From the NCBI GenBank assembly GCA_015056415.1, contig SVGJ01000008.1, positions 18,024 through 82,023 of the forward strand: a stretch of 64,000 nt of DNA, read 5' to 3'. The notes beneath the pieces are model-generated. The model searched no databases and was not told the DNA's origin. It saw only the letters and a program-made list of their open reading frames with translations. Of this stretch, positions 39,820 through 48,682 are shown one piece after another. Every line of letters starts with the position of its first letter. Positions within the stretch are counted from its first letter, which is position 1. The translations under genes and the position numbers were made by a program. This stretch comes from Clostridiales bacterium (GTDB taxonomy: Bacteria > Bacillota > Clostridia > Christensenellales > Aristaeellaceae).

Positions 39820-41025
39820 TCATTCTGTTTTTCTCGCAGACGCGCCCACACGCCTGTCGGCATTGAGCAGCGCAAACCGACAGGAAAGACGGCAGTCGGA
39901 ATTAGGAAAACGCTGATAGAACCCCCGCTTGATGCGCTCCATGATCATCTGACCCTGGGCCTCGCTGGCCATGGGCAGCAGCATGGCGATCTGGTTCACA
40001 TTCTGGCGGGTCACGGTATCGCCGCGGCGCAGGTTGGAGCGCATCACGTCGATCAGGCCCGTCATGGTACGGTCCAGCTGCAGGGGCTGATCCTCCATAC
40101 CGGATACCATCACCACACCCAGCAGGATATCCGCGCCCAGGCGCTCCAGGCAGCGCTTCTGCAGGTGATACATTTCGCGGAAAATATGACTGTCGCACAC
40201 CAGCGCGCCGGCGGTGTCCACATCGCTGACAAGGCCGTTGTAAAGCTCGTCCAGCGTATCGTTGATGGTCTGCTCGCTGCGCATGAGCTGGGCGTAATAC
40301 TCGCGCACGTTGGCGTCGTAGCTTTCACGGTTCAAGCCGCTGGTCAGGTTGCTGGCGTGCTGATACTGGCGCAGCGCCTCCTGATCGCGCCGGGCGGTCA
40401 TCAGCGCCTCGGTCAGGCGCAGGTGAAGGCCATCGTTGAAGGGCTGTGCATCCAGCGCGGTGCGGCACACGCTGATCATCTCCTGCGCGTCGCCCTCCTG
40501 CTCCAGCAATCGCAGATAGTCCTCCACCAGGGTCAGATAGGTCAGGCGGACTTTGTCTGCCTTGGGTTTTGCCCATGCGGGGCATTCCTGATCCTGCAGA
40601 AGCTCGCCGACAAACAGCTGCAGCACGCTCCGGTACAGGTGACGCGCCTCGCCGGTAAGCTCCTCCGTGTTCTCCAGCTGCGCGGCAAGCCGATCAAATT
40701 CCTCCAGATCTACGCTGACGCCGGGCCGGCTCTCCCAGCGGTAACCACCGCGGGCAGTAATCAGGCAGCCCGTCAGGGTGGGATGGATCTGCGTAAGGAT
40801 CGTGCGCAGGCGGCTGATCAGCGTTTTCAGCGCGCCCTCGGGACTGGCGGAGGACTCGTTGGGCCACATGATCTCCATCAGCCGGCGTGCCGGAACGCTC
40901 TCGCCCGGGTGCAGCATCAGGTACTGCAAAAGCAAGATGCCCTTGGGAGACTTGCCCAGCATACCGTCTGCCGAGCGTCCGTCCACATCCACATGGAAAC
41001 CGCCGAGCATTTTAATGTGGATCAT
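39820..41025 (-). CDS. SARP/BTAD-type transcription regulator with GGDEF-like C-terminus
   Basis: A 401-residue protein. Residues 1-95 form an OmpR-type winged helix (LGGFHVDVDG, KSPKGILLLQYLMLHPGE, ALKTLISRLRTIL). Residues 100-240 match the bacterial transcriptional activation domain, a TPR-like module (VDLEEFDRLA, YRSVLQLFVGELLQD, ALRQYQHASN). The last 130 residues resemble a degenerate GGDEF domain (DVMRSNLRRGDTVTRQNVNQ, IAMLLPMA) without the GGDEF signature, so cyclase activity is unlikely. The ATG at 41025 has GGAGGG upstream. The signal and target genes are unknown. A TGTAAC/GTTACA palindrome in the leader could mean autoregulation. Confidence 0.8.
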   Translation of the reverse strand: MIHIKMLGGFHVDVDGRSADGMLGKSPKGILLLQYLMLHPGESVPARRLMEIMWPNESSASPEGALKTLISRLRTILTQIHPTLTGCLITARGGYRWESRPGVSVDLEEFDRLAAQLENTEELTGEARHLYRSVLQLFVGELLQDQECPAWAKPKADKVRLTYLTLVEDYLRLLEQEGDAQEMISVCRTALDAQPFNDGLHLRLTEALMTARRDQEALRQYQHASNLTSGLNRESYDANVREYYAQLMRSEQTINDTLDELYNGLVSDVDTAGALVCDSHIFREMYHLQKRCLERLGADILLGVVMVSGMEDQPLQLDRTMTGLIDVMRSNLRRGDTVTRQNVNQIAMLLPMASEAQGQMIMERIKRGFYQRFPNSDCRLSCRFALLNADRRVGASARKTE

Positions 41026-41042
41026 GCTATTTCCCTCCGCCG

Positions 41043-41075
41043 TGTAACAAGTTACATCAAGTATACCATATATGG
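41043..41075 (-). promoter_or_regulatory. Promoter and palindromes upstream of the SARP-type gene
   Basis: TGTAACAAGTTACA (41043-41056) and CCATATATGG (41066-41075) are symmetric. A minus-strand -10 TATACT lies between them at 41060-41065, with TTTCAT 17 bases upstream of it. The first palindrome lies near the transcription start, a common operator position. Confidence 0.5.
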
Positions 41076-41108
41076 CATGAAAATGAAACCTGTTCTTTGC
41101 ATCTCTTC

Positions 41109-41146
41109 CAAAAAGAAATCCGCTGCCTGGCGGGGGCAAGCAGCGG
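41109..41146 (-). terminator. Terminator of the LRR/glycosidase/Lgt-like operon
   Basis: CCGCTGC and GCAGCGG pair around a 13-base loop on the minus strand, followed by ATTTCTTTTT. Confidence 0.65.
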
Positions 41147-41163
41147 TGTGAAATAACAGATGC

Positions 41164-42048
41164 TTATGTCTTGAGCTTCCTGAAGAACCGCGTCTCCATA
41201 ATAGCCATGGCAACAAGGCCCAGCAGCATGGCGGAGTAGATGGCCAGGATGGGCCATTCCGTCTTGTCCAGGGCGAACTCCACGCCCACGAACAGCCCGG
41301 CGCAGACCACGCAGATCACGATGGGCATCCAGCGCGTCCTGCAGGGGTGCATCCAGCGCATATACAGCAGCATGATCGCCGCCATGGTGATCATGCTCAG
41401 CAGCTGCTCCACGCGGACGAACAGCCAGCTGATGCTGTCGCTGTGCAGGCTTTCGCAGATGATCTGCGGCAGGCACAGATAGAACACCGTGCGCACAAAG
41501 CGCCTTGTCTTGAAGCAGCGCAGCGAAAGCGCCATCACCACCAGCGCGCACAGGCCCTCCAGCATGAAAACGGCCAGGTAGTGCTCATCCCACTCGTTGA
41601 CCACCGTCAGGGGGAAGAAGCACAGCGCGGGCTCCTCCATATACTCGCCCAGGCCGATCATATCGCCGCGCAGGAAATAACCGCTGAAGCGGGCCAGCGC
41701 CACCATCAGCGCGCCGGCGGGAGCAAAGGCGTCCAGGGCAGCGGAGGGCTTTACACGAAGCACCCTGGCCGCCAGGAAGGCGCCCAGCGCCACGCCGATG
41801 GCGCCGCCAAAGAAGCACCACTCCGCCGGGTCGGGATTCACCAGCGACTGCAGCCAGCCGTTAGCGATCATGAAATCGATCTGCGTCAGGTAATACACCA
41901 GCTTGGCAAACACCGTGCCCAGCGCCGCGCCCAGCGCCAGCGTCAGCAGGGCCAGGGCCACGCTGTGTTTGAGCTTCCGGGCCAGCACGGCATACAGCGC
42001 CGTGCACACCAGCGCGCTGAGCAGCATCCAGAGATAATAGCTGTTCAT
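41164..42048 (-). CDS. Lgt-like polytopic membrane protein
   Basis: A 294-residue protein with 7-8 hydrophobic helices. The segment FFGGAIGVALGAFLAARVL followed by ALDAFAPAGALMVALARFSGYFLRGDMIG parallels the core of prolipoprotein diacylglyceryl transferase. However, the HGG and GRxGNFxNxE motifs needed by Lgt are replaced (FGG, ARFSGYF). It is probably a divergent or repurposed Lgt-superfamily member rather than the housekeeping enzyme. It starts three bases after the phosphodiester glycosidase gene, so the two are coupled. Confidence 0.6.
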   Translation of the reverse strand: MNSYYLWMLLSALVCTALYAVLARKLKHSVALALLTLALGAALGTVFAKLVYYLTQIDFMIANGWLQSLVNPDPAEWCFFGGAIGVALGAFLAARVLRVKPSAALDAFAPAGALMVALARFSGYFLRGDMIGLGEYMEEPALCFFPLTVVNEWDEHYLAVFMLEGLCALVVMALSLRCFKTRRFVRTVFYLCLPQIICESLHSDSISWLFVRVEQLLSMITMAAIMLLYMRWMHPCRTRWMPIVICVVCAGLFVGVEFALDKTEWPILAIYSAMLLGLVAMAIMETRFFRKLKT

Positions 42049-42051
42049 CGC

Positions 42052-42939
42052 TTACTCCTCCGGCTGATAGGCGCTGGCAAAGTAAACGATGTCCGTTACC
42101 TCGCGGGCGCTGCGGGTTGGCTTGTTGATCAGCGCGCCCATGAAGACCATCTGAGAGGACTCGCCGCCGTCCAGCAGGTAGGCGACCTCCACGTTATCGC
42201 ACAGCTCGTAGACCAGCTCCACCATCTCCTGCGCGGTGCAGCCCACCATGCGCACACAGATGGCCATGTACTCCAGCGGGCCGGTCTGCACGATGCACAT
42301 ACGCTGGCAGCGGCTTTCGGGGGCGCTCATAACGGGGCTGCTGGATTCCACCAGCACCGTCTGATTATCCACGATCAGCGCGGGGCCGAAGGAGAAGGCA
42401 TTGATGACCTTCTTGCCGTTGATGGTGGTCTTGTCGATCTCGGCGGGATTGTCCGCCGCCAGCAGGACGTGGAAATCGCCGGCCTCGTCGATGAGCAGGA
42501 TATCCTGGTTGGGGCCCACCTTGTCGCGGTAGACCACACCCTGGCGCAGCACATAGCTTTCGGAGCGGGCGCCGTAGAAATCGCCGTTGATGGCCAGCAC
42601 GGCGTTGGTGCGCTTGGCCATGACCTGCGCCTTGGCGCGGTTGCCGCGGTCAAAGCCGTTCACGGCCGCGGTGCGCAGCTGGGTAGCATTGGCGATCTTG
42701 ATCCTGGCGTAGTAGTAAATGCAGTTGAAGTGGGTATCGCCATTCTCCACCTTGTTCCATTCCACGCGGATGGAAGGATCCTCGTAGACCATCACATCGC
42801 TCTTATACTCACCCTGAAAGGGCAGACCGGCGGAGGTATCGATGGGCAGTTCCAGCACCTCGGCCAGGGAGACAGCAGGCAGCAGGCACAGCGCCATAGC
42901 GCAGGCCAGCAGGCAGGTCAGCAGTTTCATCTTGCGCAT
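42052..42939 (-). CDS. Secreted phosphodiester glycosidase (NAGPA-like)
   Basis: A 295-residue protein with a signal peptide (LLTCLLACAMALCLLPAVSLA, cleavage near SLA-EV). It has the NAGPA/PF09992 hallmarks AVLAINGDFYGAR, SFGPALIVDN and LLDGGESSQMVFMGALIN. Family members remove sugar from phosphodiester-linked GlcNAc, as in wall teichoic acid or exopolysaccharide turnover (family knowledge). It lacks a wall anchor and is probably released or membrane-retained. Flanked in one operon by an LRR protein and the Lgt-like protein. GGAAGGAAC is upstream of the ATG. Confidence 0.85.
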   Translation of the reverse strand: MRKMKLLTCLLACAMALCLLPAVSLAEVLELPIDTSAGLPFQGEYKSDVMVYEDPSIRVEWNKVENGDTHFNCIYYYARIKIANATQLRTAAVNGFDRGNRAKAQVMAKRTNAVLAINGDFYGARSESYVLRQGVVYRDKVGPNQDILLIDEAGDFHVLLAADNPAEIDKTTINGKKVINAFSFGPALIVDNQTVLVESSSPVMSAPESRCQRMCIVQTGPLEYMAICVRMVGCTAQEMVELVYELCDNVEVAYLLDGGESSQMVFMGALINKPTRSAREVTDIVYFASAYQPEE

Positions 42940-42972
42940 AAATCAGAGTTCCTTCCCTTTATCTCTTGGTGA

Positions 42973-43896
42973 TCATTTCCGCCAGTCTTCCGGAATGGGG
43001 TCATCCCAGCCGATGTATTCACCGCCATTGAAAATATAGAAGATCGTATCATACCGGGGATGGTGACGCCAGCTGGTACCGGGGAACTGAACCAGCTCGC
43101 CGCCGCGTTTTTCCATCTGGTTGCCGGTAGCGCCGTAGCTGTAGGTCACGATCTCGCAGTCCGGCTGATGCTCCCGCAGCCTGTCGACCTCCTCCTGCTT
43201 AAGATCCGGGTTCTGCATGAGCCACACCCGCTCCAGGTCGGGCAGGTCGTACAGGGGCGAAAGGTCGGTGATCCTGTTGTAGGCCAGGTTCACATCCTTG
43301 AGCCTGGTCATGCCGGCCAGGGGGGAGATATCCGTGATATTGTTGAGGAACAGCTCCAGGTATTCCACATCCGTCTGGGTCTCCAGGGCGGAAATATCCT
43401 TAAGGCCCGTGTCCGCCAGGATCAGTACCTTCAGCTTGGGGCAATCCCGCAGGAAGGAGATGTCCTGTACCAGGCAGTGGCCTATATCCAACGCCAGCAG
43501 GTTGGGGCAGAAGGTGAAATTCACCGTGTGGCCCTTGGTCAGCAGCGGCTGCTTGCCCAGCGTGGAAAAGGAAGTCGCGTCCGTACGGAGCCGGTGGGCG
43601 GAATTCAGATGGATGTCCCAGCCAAAGAACACCCCGGGGTACCTTTCGTGCAGGTCGATCTTTTCCTGCCGGTTCAGGTTGGCGTCCCACATATAGACGC
43701 TCTTCACCTCCGGCAGCTGATCCAGCCCGGCGCACAACTCACTCAGCCTGACCTTCTTCACGCCGCTGAGATCGACCTCCTGCGCGTCCGCCGGAACAGA
43801 CACGCCGCAAACATCGACCGTCGCCTCCTCCGCCAGTGCCAGGCCGGCCACCAGCAGCATCAGGGCCAGGAAAAGGCCCACAAACCCTTTGCGCAC
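42973..43896 (-). CDS. Secreted leucine-rich repeat protein
   Basis: A 307-residue protein starting at a GTG with GGGGAGG eight bases upstream. The signal peptide is GFVGLFLALMLLVAGLALA. Residues 95-245 contain LRR units of the bacterial internalin-like type (LLALDIGHCLVQDISFL, LKVLILADTGLKDISAL, VEYLELFLNNITDISPL, LKDVNLAYNRITDLSPL). A short tail rich in aromatic residues follows (YDTIFYIFNGGEYIGWDDP). Probably an extracellular binding protein. First gene of a three-gene operon. Confidence 0.85.
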   Translation of the reverse strand: MRKGFVGLFLALMLLVAGLALAEEATVDVCGVSVPADAQEVDLSGVKKVRLSELCAGLDQLPEVKSVYMWDANLNRQEKIDLHERYPGVFFGWDIHLNSAHRLRTDATSFSTLGKQPLLTKGHTVNFTFCPNLLALDIGHCLVQDISFLRDCPKLKVLILADTGLKDISALETQTDVEYLELFLNNITDISPLAGMTRLKDVNLAYNRITDLSPLYDLPDLERVWLMQNPDLKQEEVDRLREHQPDCEIVTYSYGATGNQMEKRGGELVQFPGTSWRHHPRYDTIFYIFNGGEYIGWDDPIPEDWRK

Positions 43897-43929
43897 GGGA
43901 CAAACCTCCCCATTTTCTGTAGCATACAG

Positions 43930-43958
43930 ATTATACCGCAGAATCCCGCAAAACACAA
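43930..43958 (-). promoter_or_regulatory. Promoter of the LRR operon
   Basis: TTGTGT, 17-base spacer, TATAAT on the minus strand, 34 bases before the GTG start. Confidence 0.75.
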
Positions 43959-44027
43959 GGTGGATTTGCTTTCAGCCTTCCAGGATCCCATGCAATGTTT
44001 TTTTCTGTGATCTGTTACAGGTAAGGG

Positions 44028-44056
44028 TTTCTTTTTCCGGCAATCGGTACTATAAT
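44028..44056 (+). promoter_or_regulatory. Promoter of the CHAP-like protein gene
   Basis: Perfect TATAAT at 44051 with a weak TTTCTT 17 bases upstream. Confidence 0.55.
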
Positions 44057-44089
44057 AGAAAGGTATTTCTTCTCCCGAAAGGAGCGCCA

Positions 44090-44899
44090 ATGATGAAGAA
44101 CCTGCTGCGGAGCCTCGCCTTCGCGCTGATCATTTGCCTGATGGCCCCCACGGCGCTGGCCGCCAAGAGCAAGGCCACCCCCACCCCCGCCCCGGTGGCG
44201 GTCACCCACACCGTGCAGCAGCCCCCGGAGGAGATCCGCCAGGTGCTGGATCTCGCCTACAGCGAGTGGGAGGCCCTGGCCGGCAAGACCCTTAAAAACG
44301 TGAATAAATACACCGAGTGGCGCGGCAAAGGCATCGGCTTCGGCTGGTGCGGCGGCTACATCACCTGGTGCATGCTGCAGAACGAGATCCTCATGGAGGA
44401 GCTGCAGAAGATGGAGGAAGGGCCCGTGGAGGGCGTCGTTCATGTGAAGGAGGCCAGCGTGGGCAAGCTCCTGCGCGGCTATCAGATGATGAACCGCTCC
44501 ACCAACATCCCCCAGCCCGGCTTCCTGCTGGTATACGGCTGCTCCTACAACAAAACCATCCACGTGGGCCTGGTGTATGATGTGGAGGAGCTGGGCGGCG
44601 GCAGGTTCCGCATCACCACGCTGGAGGGCAATATGTCCAAACGGGTGAAGATGTATATCCACGATTACGATATGAATGCCCAGGTCAACACCAAGGACAG
44701 GAAATCCACCAATCTGACCGAGATCCCCGAGAGCGAGCGCACCCTGGAGGCAAGCGACCACATGGATTATTCCATCCCCGCCTCCAAGCCCTCCGACAGC
44801 GACAGCAAGAAGTACGCCTATTATGTGAATTGCTTCCTGATGCCCTGGATCCCCGAGGATATGGCCACCACTGAAAATACGCCGGAGGTGTCTGAATGA
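44090..44899 (+). CDS. Secreted CHAP-like cysteine hydrolase
   Basis: A 269-residue protein with signal peptide (LLRSLAFALIICLMAPTALA), a Thr/Pro linker (KATPTPAPVAV) and a domain that fits the CHAP/NlpC fold: a candidate catalytic Cys in GIGFGWCGGYITWC (about residue 87) and His in NKTIHVGLVYDVEE (about residue 161). Such domains cleave peptidoglycan peptides. The C-terminal 60 residues are polar. Two adjacent ATGs are possible; GAAAGGAG precedes both. The stop codon overlaps the asnA start by four bases (ATGA), an unusual coupling of an envelope enzyme to amino acid synthesis. Confidence 0.75.
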   Translation: MMKNLLRSLAFALIICLMAPTALAAKSKATPTPAPVAVTHTVQQPPEEIRQVLDLAYSEWEALAGKTLKNVNKYTEWRGKGIGFGWCGGYITWCMLQNEILMEELQKMEEGPVEGVVHVKEASVGKLLRGYQMMNRSTNIPQPGFLLVYGCSYNKTIHVGLVYDVEELGGGRFRITTLEGNMSKRVKMYIHDYDMNAQVNTKDRKSTNLTEIPESERTLEASDHMDYSIPASKPSDSDSKKYAYYVNCFLMPWIPEDMATTENTPEVSE

Positions 44900-45900
44900 A
44901 GCTGATCATTCCCAAGGATTATAACCCGGTGCTGGACCTGCGTGATACCGAGATCGCCATCAAGCTGGTCAAGGACTTCTTCGAAACCGAGCTTTCCCGC
45001 CAGCTGAACCTGACCCGTGTATCCGCCCCCATCATGGTCACCCCCGAAAGCGGCCTGAACGATAACCTCAACGGCGTGGAGCGTCCCGTTTCCTTCGATG
45101 TGCTGGAAACCGGCCAGACGGTGGAGATCGTCCACTCCCTGGCCAAGTGGAAGCGCCAGGCTCTCAAAACCTATGGCTTCAAGCCCGGCGAAGGCCTGTA
45201 TACCGACATGAACGCCATCCGCCGCGATGAGGAGACCGACAACATCCACTCCATCTTCGTCGACCAGTGGGACTGGGAGCGCATCATCACCGAGGAGGAA
45301 CGCAACGAGGCCTTCCTGCGCAAGATCGTGGAGAAGATCTATCTCACCCTCCGCAAGACCGAGGGCTACGTCTGCGCCCACTATCCCCACATCCGGCCGG
45401 AGCTGCCGGATCACATCACCTTCGTCACCAGCCAGGAGCTGGAGGACCGCTATCCCGACAAGACCGGCAAGGAGCGCGAGTACCTGGCCGCCAAGGAATA
45501 CGGCGCGGTGTTCCTGATGTGCGTGGGCGGCGCGCTGAAGAGCGGCCAGATCCACGATGGCCGCGCCCCCGACTATGACGACTGGTCGCTCAACGGCGAC
45601 ATCCTGCTCTACGACCCCATCCTGGACATCAGCCTGGAGGTCTCCTCCATGGGCATCCGCGTGAATCCGGAGGTGCTGAAAAAGCAGCTTGCCATCCGCG
45701 GCTGCGAGGATCGTGCCGGGCTGCCCTTCCAGAAGGCGCTGCTGAGCGGCGAGCTGCCCCAGACCATCGGCGGCGGCATCGGGCAGAGCCGTATGTGCGT
45801 ATATCTGCTGCGCAAGGCCCACGTGGGCGAGGTACAAGCCAGCCTCTGGCCCGATGATGTGGTGGAAGCCTGCCACAAGGCCAATATCCAGCTGCTGTAA
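44896..45900 (+). CDS. asnA: Aspartate-ammonia ligase (asparagine synthetase A)
   Basis: Cytoplasmic enzyme making asparagine from aspartate, ammonia and ATP. At 334 residues it is the normal length (E. coli AsnA 330) and is related to class II aminoacyl-tRNA synthetases. Family segments: LNLTRVSAPIMVTPESGLND, VEIVHSLAKWKRQAL, GEGLYTDMNAIRRDEE, HSIFVDQWDWE, EVSSMGIRVN and the C-terminal motif GGGIGQSRMCVYLLRK. It overlaps the CHAP-like gene. Its presence means the host can make asparagine independently of glutamine. Confidence 0.97.
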   Translation: MKLIIPKDYNPVLDLRDTEIAIKLVKDFFETELSRQLNLTRVSAPIMVTPESGLNDNLNGVERPVSFDVLETGQTVEIVHSLAKWKRQALKTYGFKPGEGLYTDMNAIRRDEETDNIHSIFVDQWDWERIITEEERNEAFLRKIVEKIYLTLRKTEGYVCAHYPHIRPELPDHITFVTSQELEDRYPDKTGKEREYLAAKEYGAVFLMCVGGALKSGQIHDGRAPDYDDWSLNGDILLYDPILDISLEVSSMGIRVNPEVLKKQLAIRGCEDRAGLPFQKALLSGELPQTIGGGIGQSRMCVYLLRKAHVGEVQASLWPDDVVEACHKANIQLL

Positions 45901-45975
45901 CAAACGCCTCCGCACGGGTGCTTCGGAAGCCAACGGCGTCAGCCAATATCCGCAACGAAAGAAAGGACCGGCCAT

Positions 45976-46827
45976 ATGATCCGTTTTCTGGTGTTCGGTG
46001 ATCTGCATCTGGAGGATTGCGCCGACGGGCAGGAGCGGCTGGAAACGATCCTGCGCCATGCCCGGGAGGAACAGGTGGATTTCATCGTCTCCCTGGGTGA
46101 CCTGTGCTTTCCTACCGAACAATTTGCGCATGTCATGGCTATGCTGAACTCCTGCGGCATTCCTGTCCATCACACCATCGGCAACCATGACGTGCAGGAG
46201 TGGGATATCGCCCATTCGCTCCGCTTTCTGGGGAAGGAGCGCCCGTATGAAGCCTTCGAGGCGGGAGAATACAAGTTCATCATTCTGGATACCTGCTATT
46301 GGAAGAGCGAACAGGGCGAGTATCACTTCCCCAACCGGAACAGAGTGCCCTCGGCTTATCCGGTACTGCCGGAGGAACAGTTGACCTGGCTGGAGGAGCA
46401 GCTGTCCGATGGGAAGAAATATATCGTTTTCTCTCACATGAGCCTGGTAAACCCCTTCGCCCACCGGGGCATTGCCAATAAGGAAGCTGTGCAGCGCCTG
46501 TTTGCGGGGAAGAATGTGCTGCTTTGCATGAACGGCCATGACCACGGCAGCGACCTGAAATGGATCAACGGCGTGCCTTACTGCACCGTCAGCTCGGCCT
46601 CGCAGTTTTGCTGGTGGGGCGGCAACCCGCCTGAAGTGAAAAATCTCTTTTACAGGGATCCTCTGCACGTCATTGTGGAAGTGGATGAAAACGAGATCCG
46701 TATCCATGGGATGGAAAGCGAGTTTGCCGGCCTGAAGCCGGAGGATGTTGGCGTAACGGACTACCGCTGGAACGGCGTGGACGTTCATCCCCGCGCCCAG
46801 TCCCACATCCTCAGCCGCCATGAATAA
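45976..46827 (+). CDS. Metallophosphoesterase
   Basis: A 283-residue cytoplasmic calcineurin-like phosphoesterase. All metal-binding motifs are present: DLHLED near the N-terminus, SLGDLCF, TIGNHDVQE, FSHMSL and MNGHDHGSD. This cyclic-nucleotide-phosphodiesterase-like group acts on phosphodiesters or phosphomonoesters; the substrate cannot be named. AAAGGA precedes the ATG. It ends 20 bases before a strong bidirectional terminator. Confidence 0.88.
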   Translation: MIRFLVFGDLHLEDCADGQERLETILRHAREEQVDFIVSLGDLCFPTEQFAHVMAMLNSCGIPVHHTIGNHDVQEWDIAHSLRFLGKERPYEAFEAGEYKFIILDTCYWKSEQGEYHFPNRNRVPSAYPVLPEEQLTWLEEQLSDGKKYIVFSHMSLVNPFAHRGIANKEAVQRLFAGKNVLLCMNGHDHGSDLKWINGVPYCTVSSASQFCWWGGNPPEVKNLFYRDPLHVIVEVDENEIRIHGMESEFAGLKPEDVGVTDYRWNGVDVHPRAQSHILSRHE

Positions 46828-46847
46828 GCAGGCCGTGTGCCTGCATC

Positions 46848-46886
46848 AAAAAACGCAGCGTACCGCATAGGGTACGCTGCGTTTTT
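46848..46886. terminator. Bidirectional terminator
   Basis: ACGCAGCGTACC pairs with GGTACGCTGCGT around a 6-base loop, flanked by A6 and T5 runs, between the convergent metallophosphoesterase and Na/Pi transporter genes. Confidence 0.95.
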
Positions 46887-46890
46887 GTAT

Positions 46891-48537
46891 TTACCACTTG
46901 TTCGCCACGGGCACCAGCCGCTCGGTGGAGGTGGCAATATTCTCGGCATGGTCGCCGATGCGCTCCAGGTTGGTGAGGATATCCAGGTAGAGCATGCCGT
47001 TCTTGGCGGAGCACTTCTTGTTCTTCAGGCGCTCCACATGATGCACGCGCAGGGCCTCGGTGAGATCGTCGATCTGCTCCTCGGCGTCCTCCACGGCCCT
47101 GAAGGCCTCGGGGTCGCTGCTCTGGGTCTGGAAGAGCTCCATGGCGGTATTCAGCTGGCTCATCACCATGCCGGAGAGCTTCTCGATCTCCGCCACTGCC
47201 TTGCCGGAGAACTTGATCTCCTCCGTCTTGCGGATGCGGGCGGCGTCCAGCACGTTAACGGCATGGTCGCCCACGCGCTCCCAGTCGTTCACCACATGGA
47301 AGAGGGTGCCCACCATATGGGAGTCCTTCTCGTTCAGGTCAAGGCCGCGGACCTCCACCAGGCAGGAGGTAATCTCCTTGTTGAGGTAATCCAGCACCTC
47401 TTCGTTGGCGGTGATCTCCTCCACACGGGCCTCGTCCCACTGTTCAAAGCAGGCAAGAGCGCCGGTCAGGTTGTTCAGGGCGATATCACCCATACGCTGC
47501 ACTTCCTTGAACAGCTGGGCAGCGGCAATGGGGGGCGTCTTCAGCAGACGCGCGTCGAAATACTGCAGGCGCATGGGCTCGGCTTCCACAGGAGAGGCGA
47601 ATTTCTCGCGCACCAGCAGGCAGGCAATCTTCTCCAGCAGCTTGGCCAGGGGCAGCAGCAGGAAGGTGGTGACCACGTTGAAAATGATATGGATGAAGGC
47701 GATCTGCAGGCGCAGGTTATCGGGCGTCAGGCTGATGATCCACTGGTCCACAGGCAGCATCACCGTCAGCACGGTGAACAGCACAGCGCCGATGAGATTA
47801 AACAGCAGGTGCACCACGGCGGCACGCTTGGCATTGGTATTGGTGCCGGAGCAGGCGATCAGCGCGGTGATGCAGGTGCCGATGTTCTGACCAAACAGGA
47901 TGAACATGGACGCCCGCAGGCTGATGAGCCCCTCGCCGGCCAATGCCTGCAGGATACCAACGCTGGCAGAGGAGGACTGGAGCACCGCCGTGATAAGGGT
48001 ACCCACCAGCACACCCAGAATGGGATGATCCACGCTGGCCATGGCGTTTTTGAAGACGTCCCACGTCTGCAGGGGCTTCATGGCAGAGGACATGGTGTTC
48101 ATGCCCACAAACAGGATGCCCAGGCCCAGGCAGATGTCGCCGAACTGGCGGGCCGTGTTGTATTTCTTGGGCAGCATGGTCAGCAGCAGACCCAGGCAGG
48201 CGAACACGGCGGCAAAGTCGATCTTCACCGACAAGAGCAGCGAGGTCACCGTGGTACCGATGTTGGCGCCCATGATCACGCCCACTGCCTGACCCAGGCT
48301 GAGCAGGCTGGCGTTCACAAAGCCCACCACCATGACCGTCGTGGCCGAGGAGGACTGGATCACCGCGGTGATGACCACGCCGGCCAGCATAGCCAGGAAA
48401 CGGTTGTGGGTCACATAACCCAGGATCTTCTTCAGTCGGTTGCCGGCAGCCTTCTCAAGGCCGTCGCCCATGATCTTCATGCCGAAGAGGAAAAGGCCCA
48501 GGCCCCCCAGCAGCGATAAAACATTCATGAAATTCAT
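46891..48537 (-). CDS. Na+/phosphate cotransporter with PhoU-like domain
   Basis: A 548-residue membrane protein. Two inverted Na/Pi-cotransporter repeats carry the hallmark QSSSATTVMVVGF (about residue 61) and QSSSASVGILQAL (about residue 185), each following a GLFLFG- or GVLVGTLITA-type helix. The C-terminal 210 residues form two PhoU-like helical repeats (NDWERVGDHAVNVLD and LTNLERIGDHAENIA). Such proteins take up phosphate with sodium. The start at 48537 has GGAGGGAAC upstream; an in-frame start at 48621 lacks a ribosome site. Confidence 0.93.
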   Translation of the reverse strand: MNFMNVLSLLGGLGLFLFGMKIMGDGLEKAAGNRLKKILGYVTHNRFLAMLAGVVITAVIQSSSATTVMVVGFVNASLLSLGQAVGVIMGANIGTTVTSLLLSVKIDFAAVFACLGLLLTMLPKKYNTARQFGDICLGLGILFVGMNTMSSAMKPLQTWDVFKNAMASVDHPILGVLVGTLITAVLQSSSASVGILQALAGEGLISLRASMFILFGQNIGTCITALIACSGTNTNAKRAAVVHLLFNLIGAVLFTVLTVMLPVDQWIISLTPDNLRLQIAFIHIIFNVVTTFLLLPLAKLLEKIACLLVREKFASPVEAEPMRLQYFDARLLKTPPIAAAQLFKEVQRMGDIALNNLTGALACFEQWDEARVEEITANEEVLDYLNKEITSCLVEVRGLDLNEKDSHMVGTLFHVVNDWERVGDHAVNVLDAARIRKTEEIKFSGKAVAEIEKLSGMVMSQLNTAMELFQTQSSDPEAFRAVEDAEEQIDDLTEALRVHHVERLKNKKCSAKNGMLYLDILTNLERIGDHAENIATSTERLVPVANKW

Positions 48538-48682
48538 TCTTGCGTTCCCTCCGCAATTCTCATTCTTTCTTTTTCTGTACGGCATAACTTTATCACACAT
48601 TCGGGGCTTAGTAAATGCCAAAAAATGAAGACAAAATCACCATTTTCGCCACCTTACCTTGCCGTAGATTCCACCCGGCGCA

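Noticed and set aside
39820..41025. Active diguanylate cyclase
   Set aside because: The GGDEF signature and substrate residues are not present in the C-terminal domain.
41164..42048. Housekeeping prolipoprotein diacylglyceryl transferase
   Set aside because: The essential HGG and GRxGNFxN motifs are replaced, so only a distant family relation is supported.
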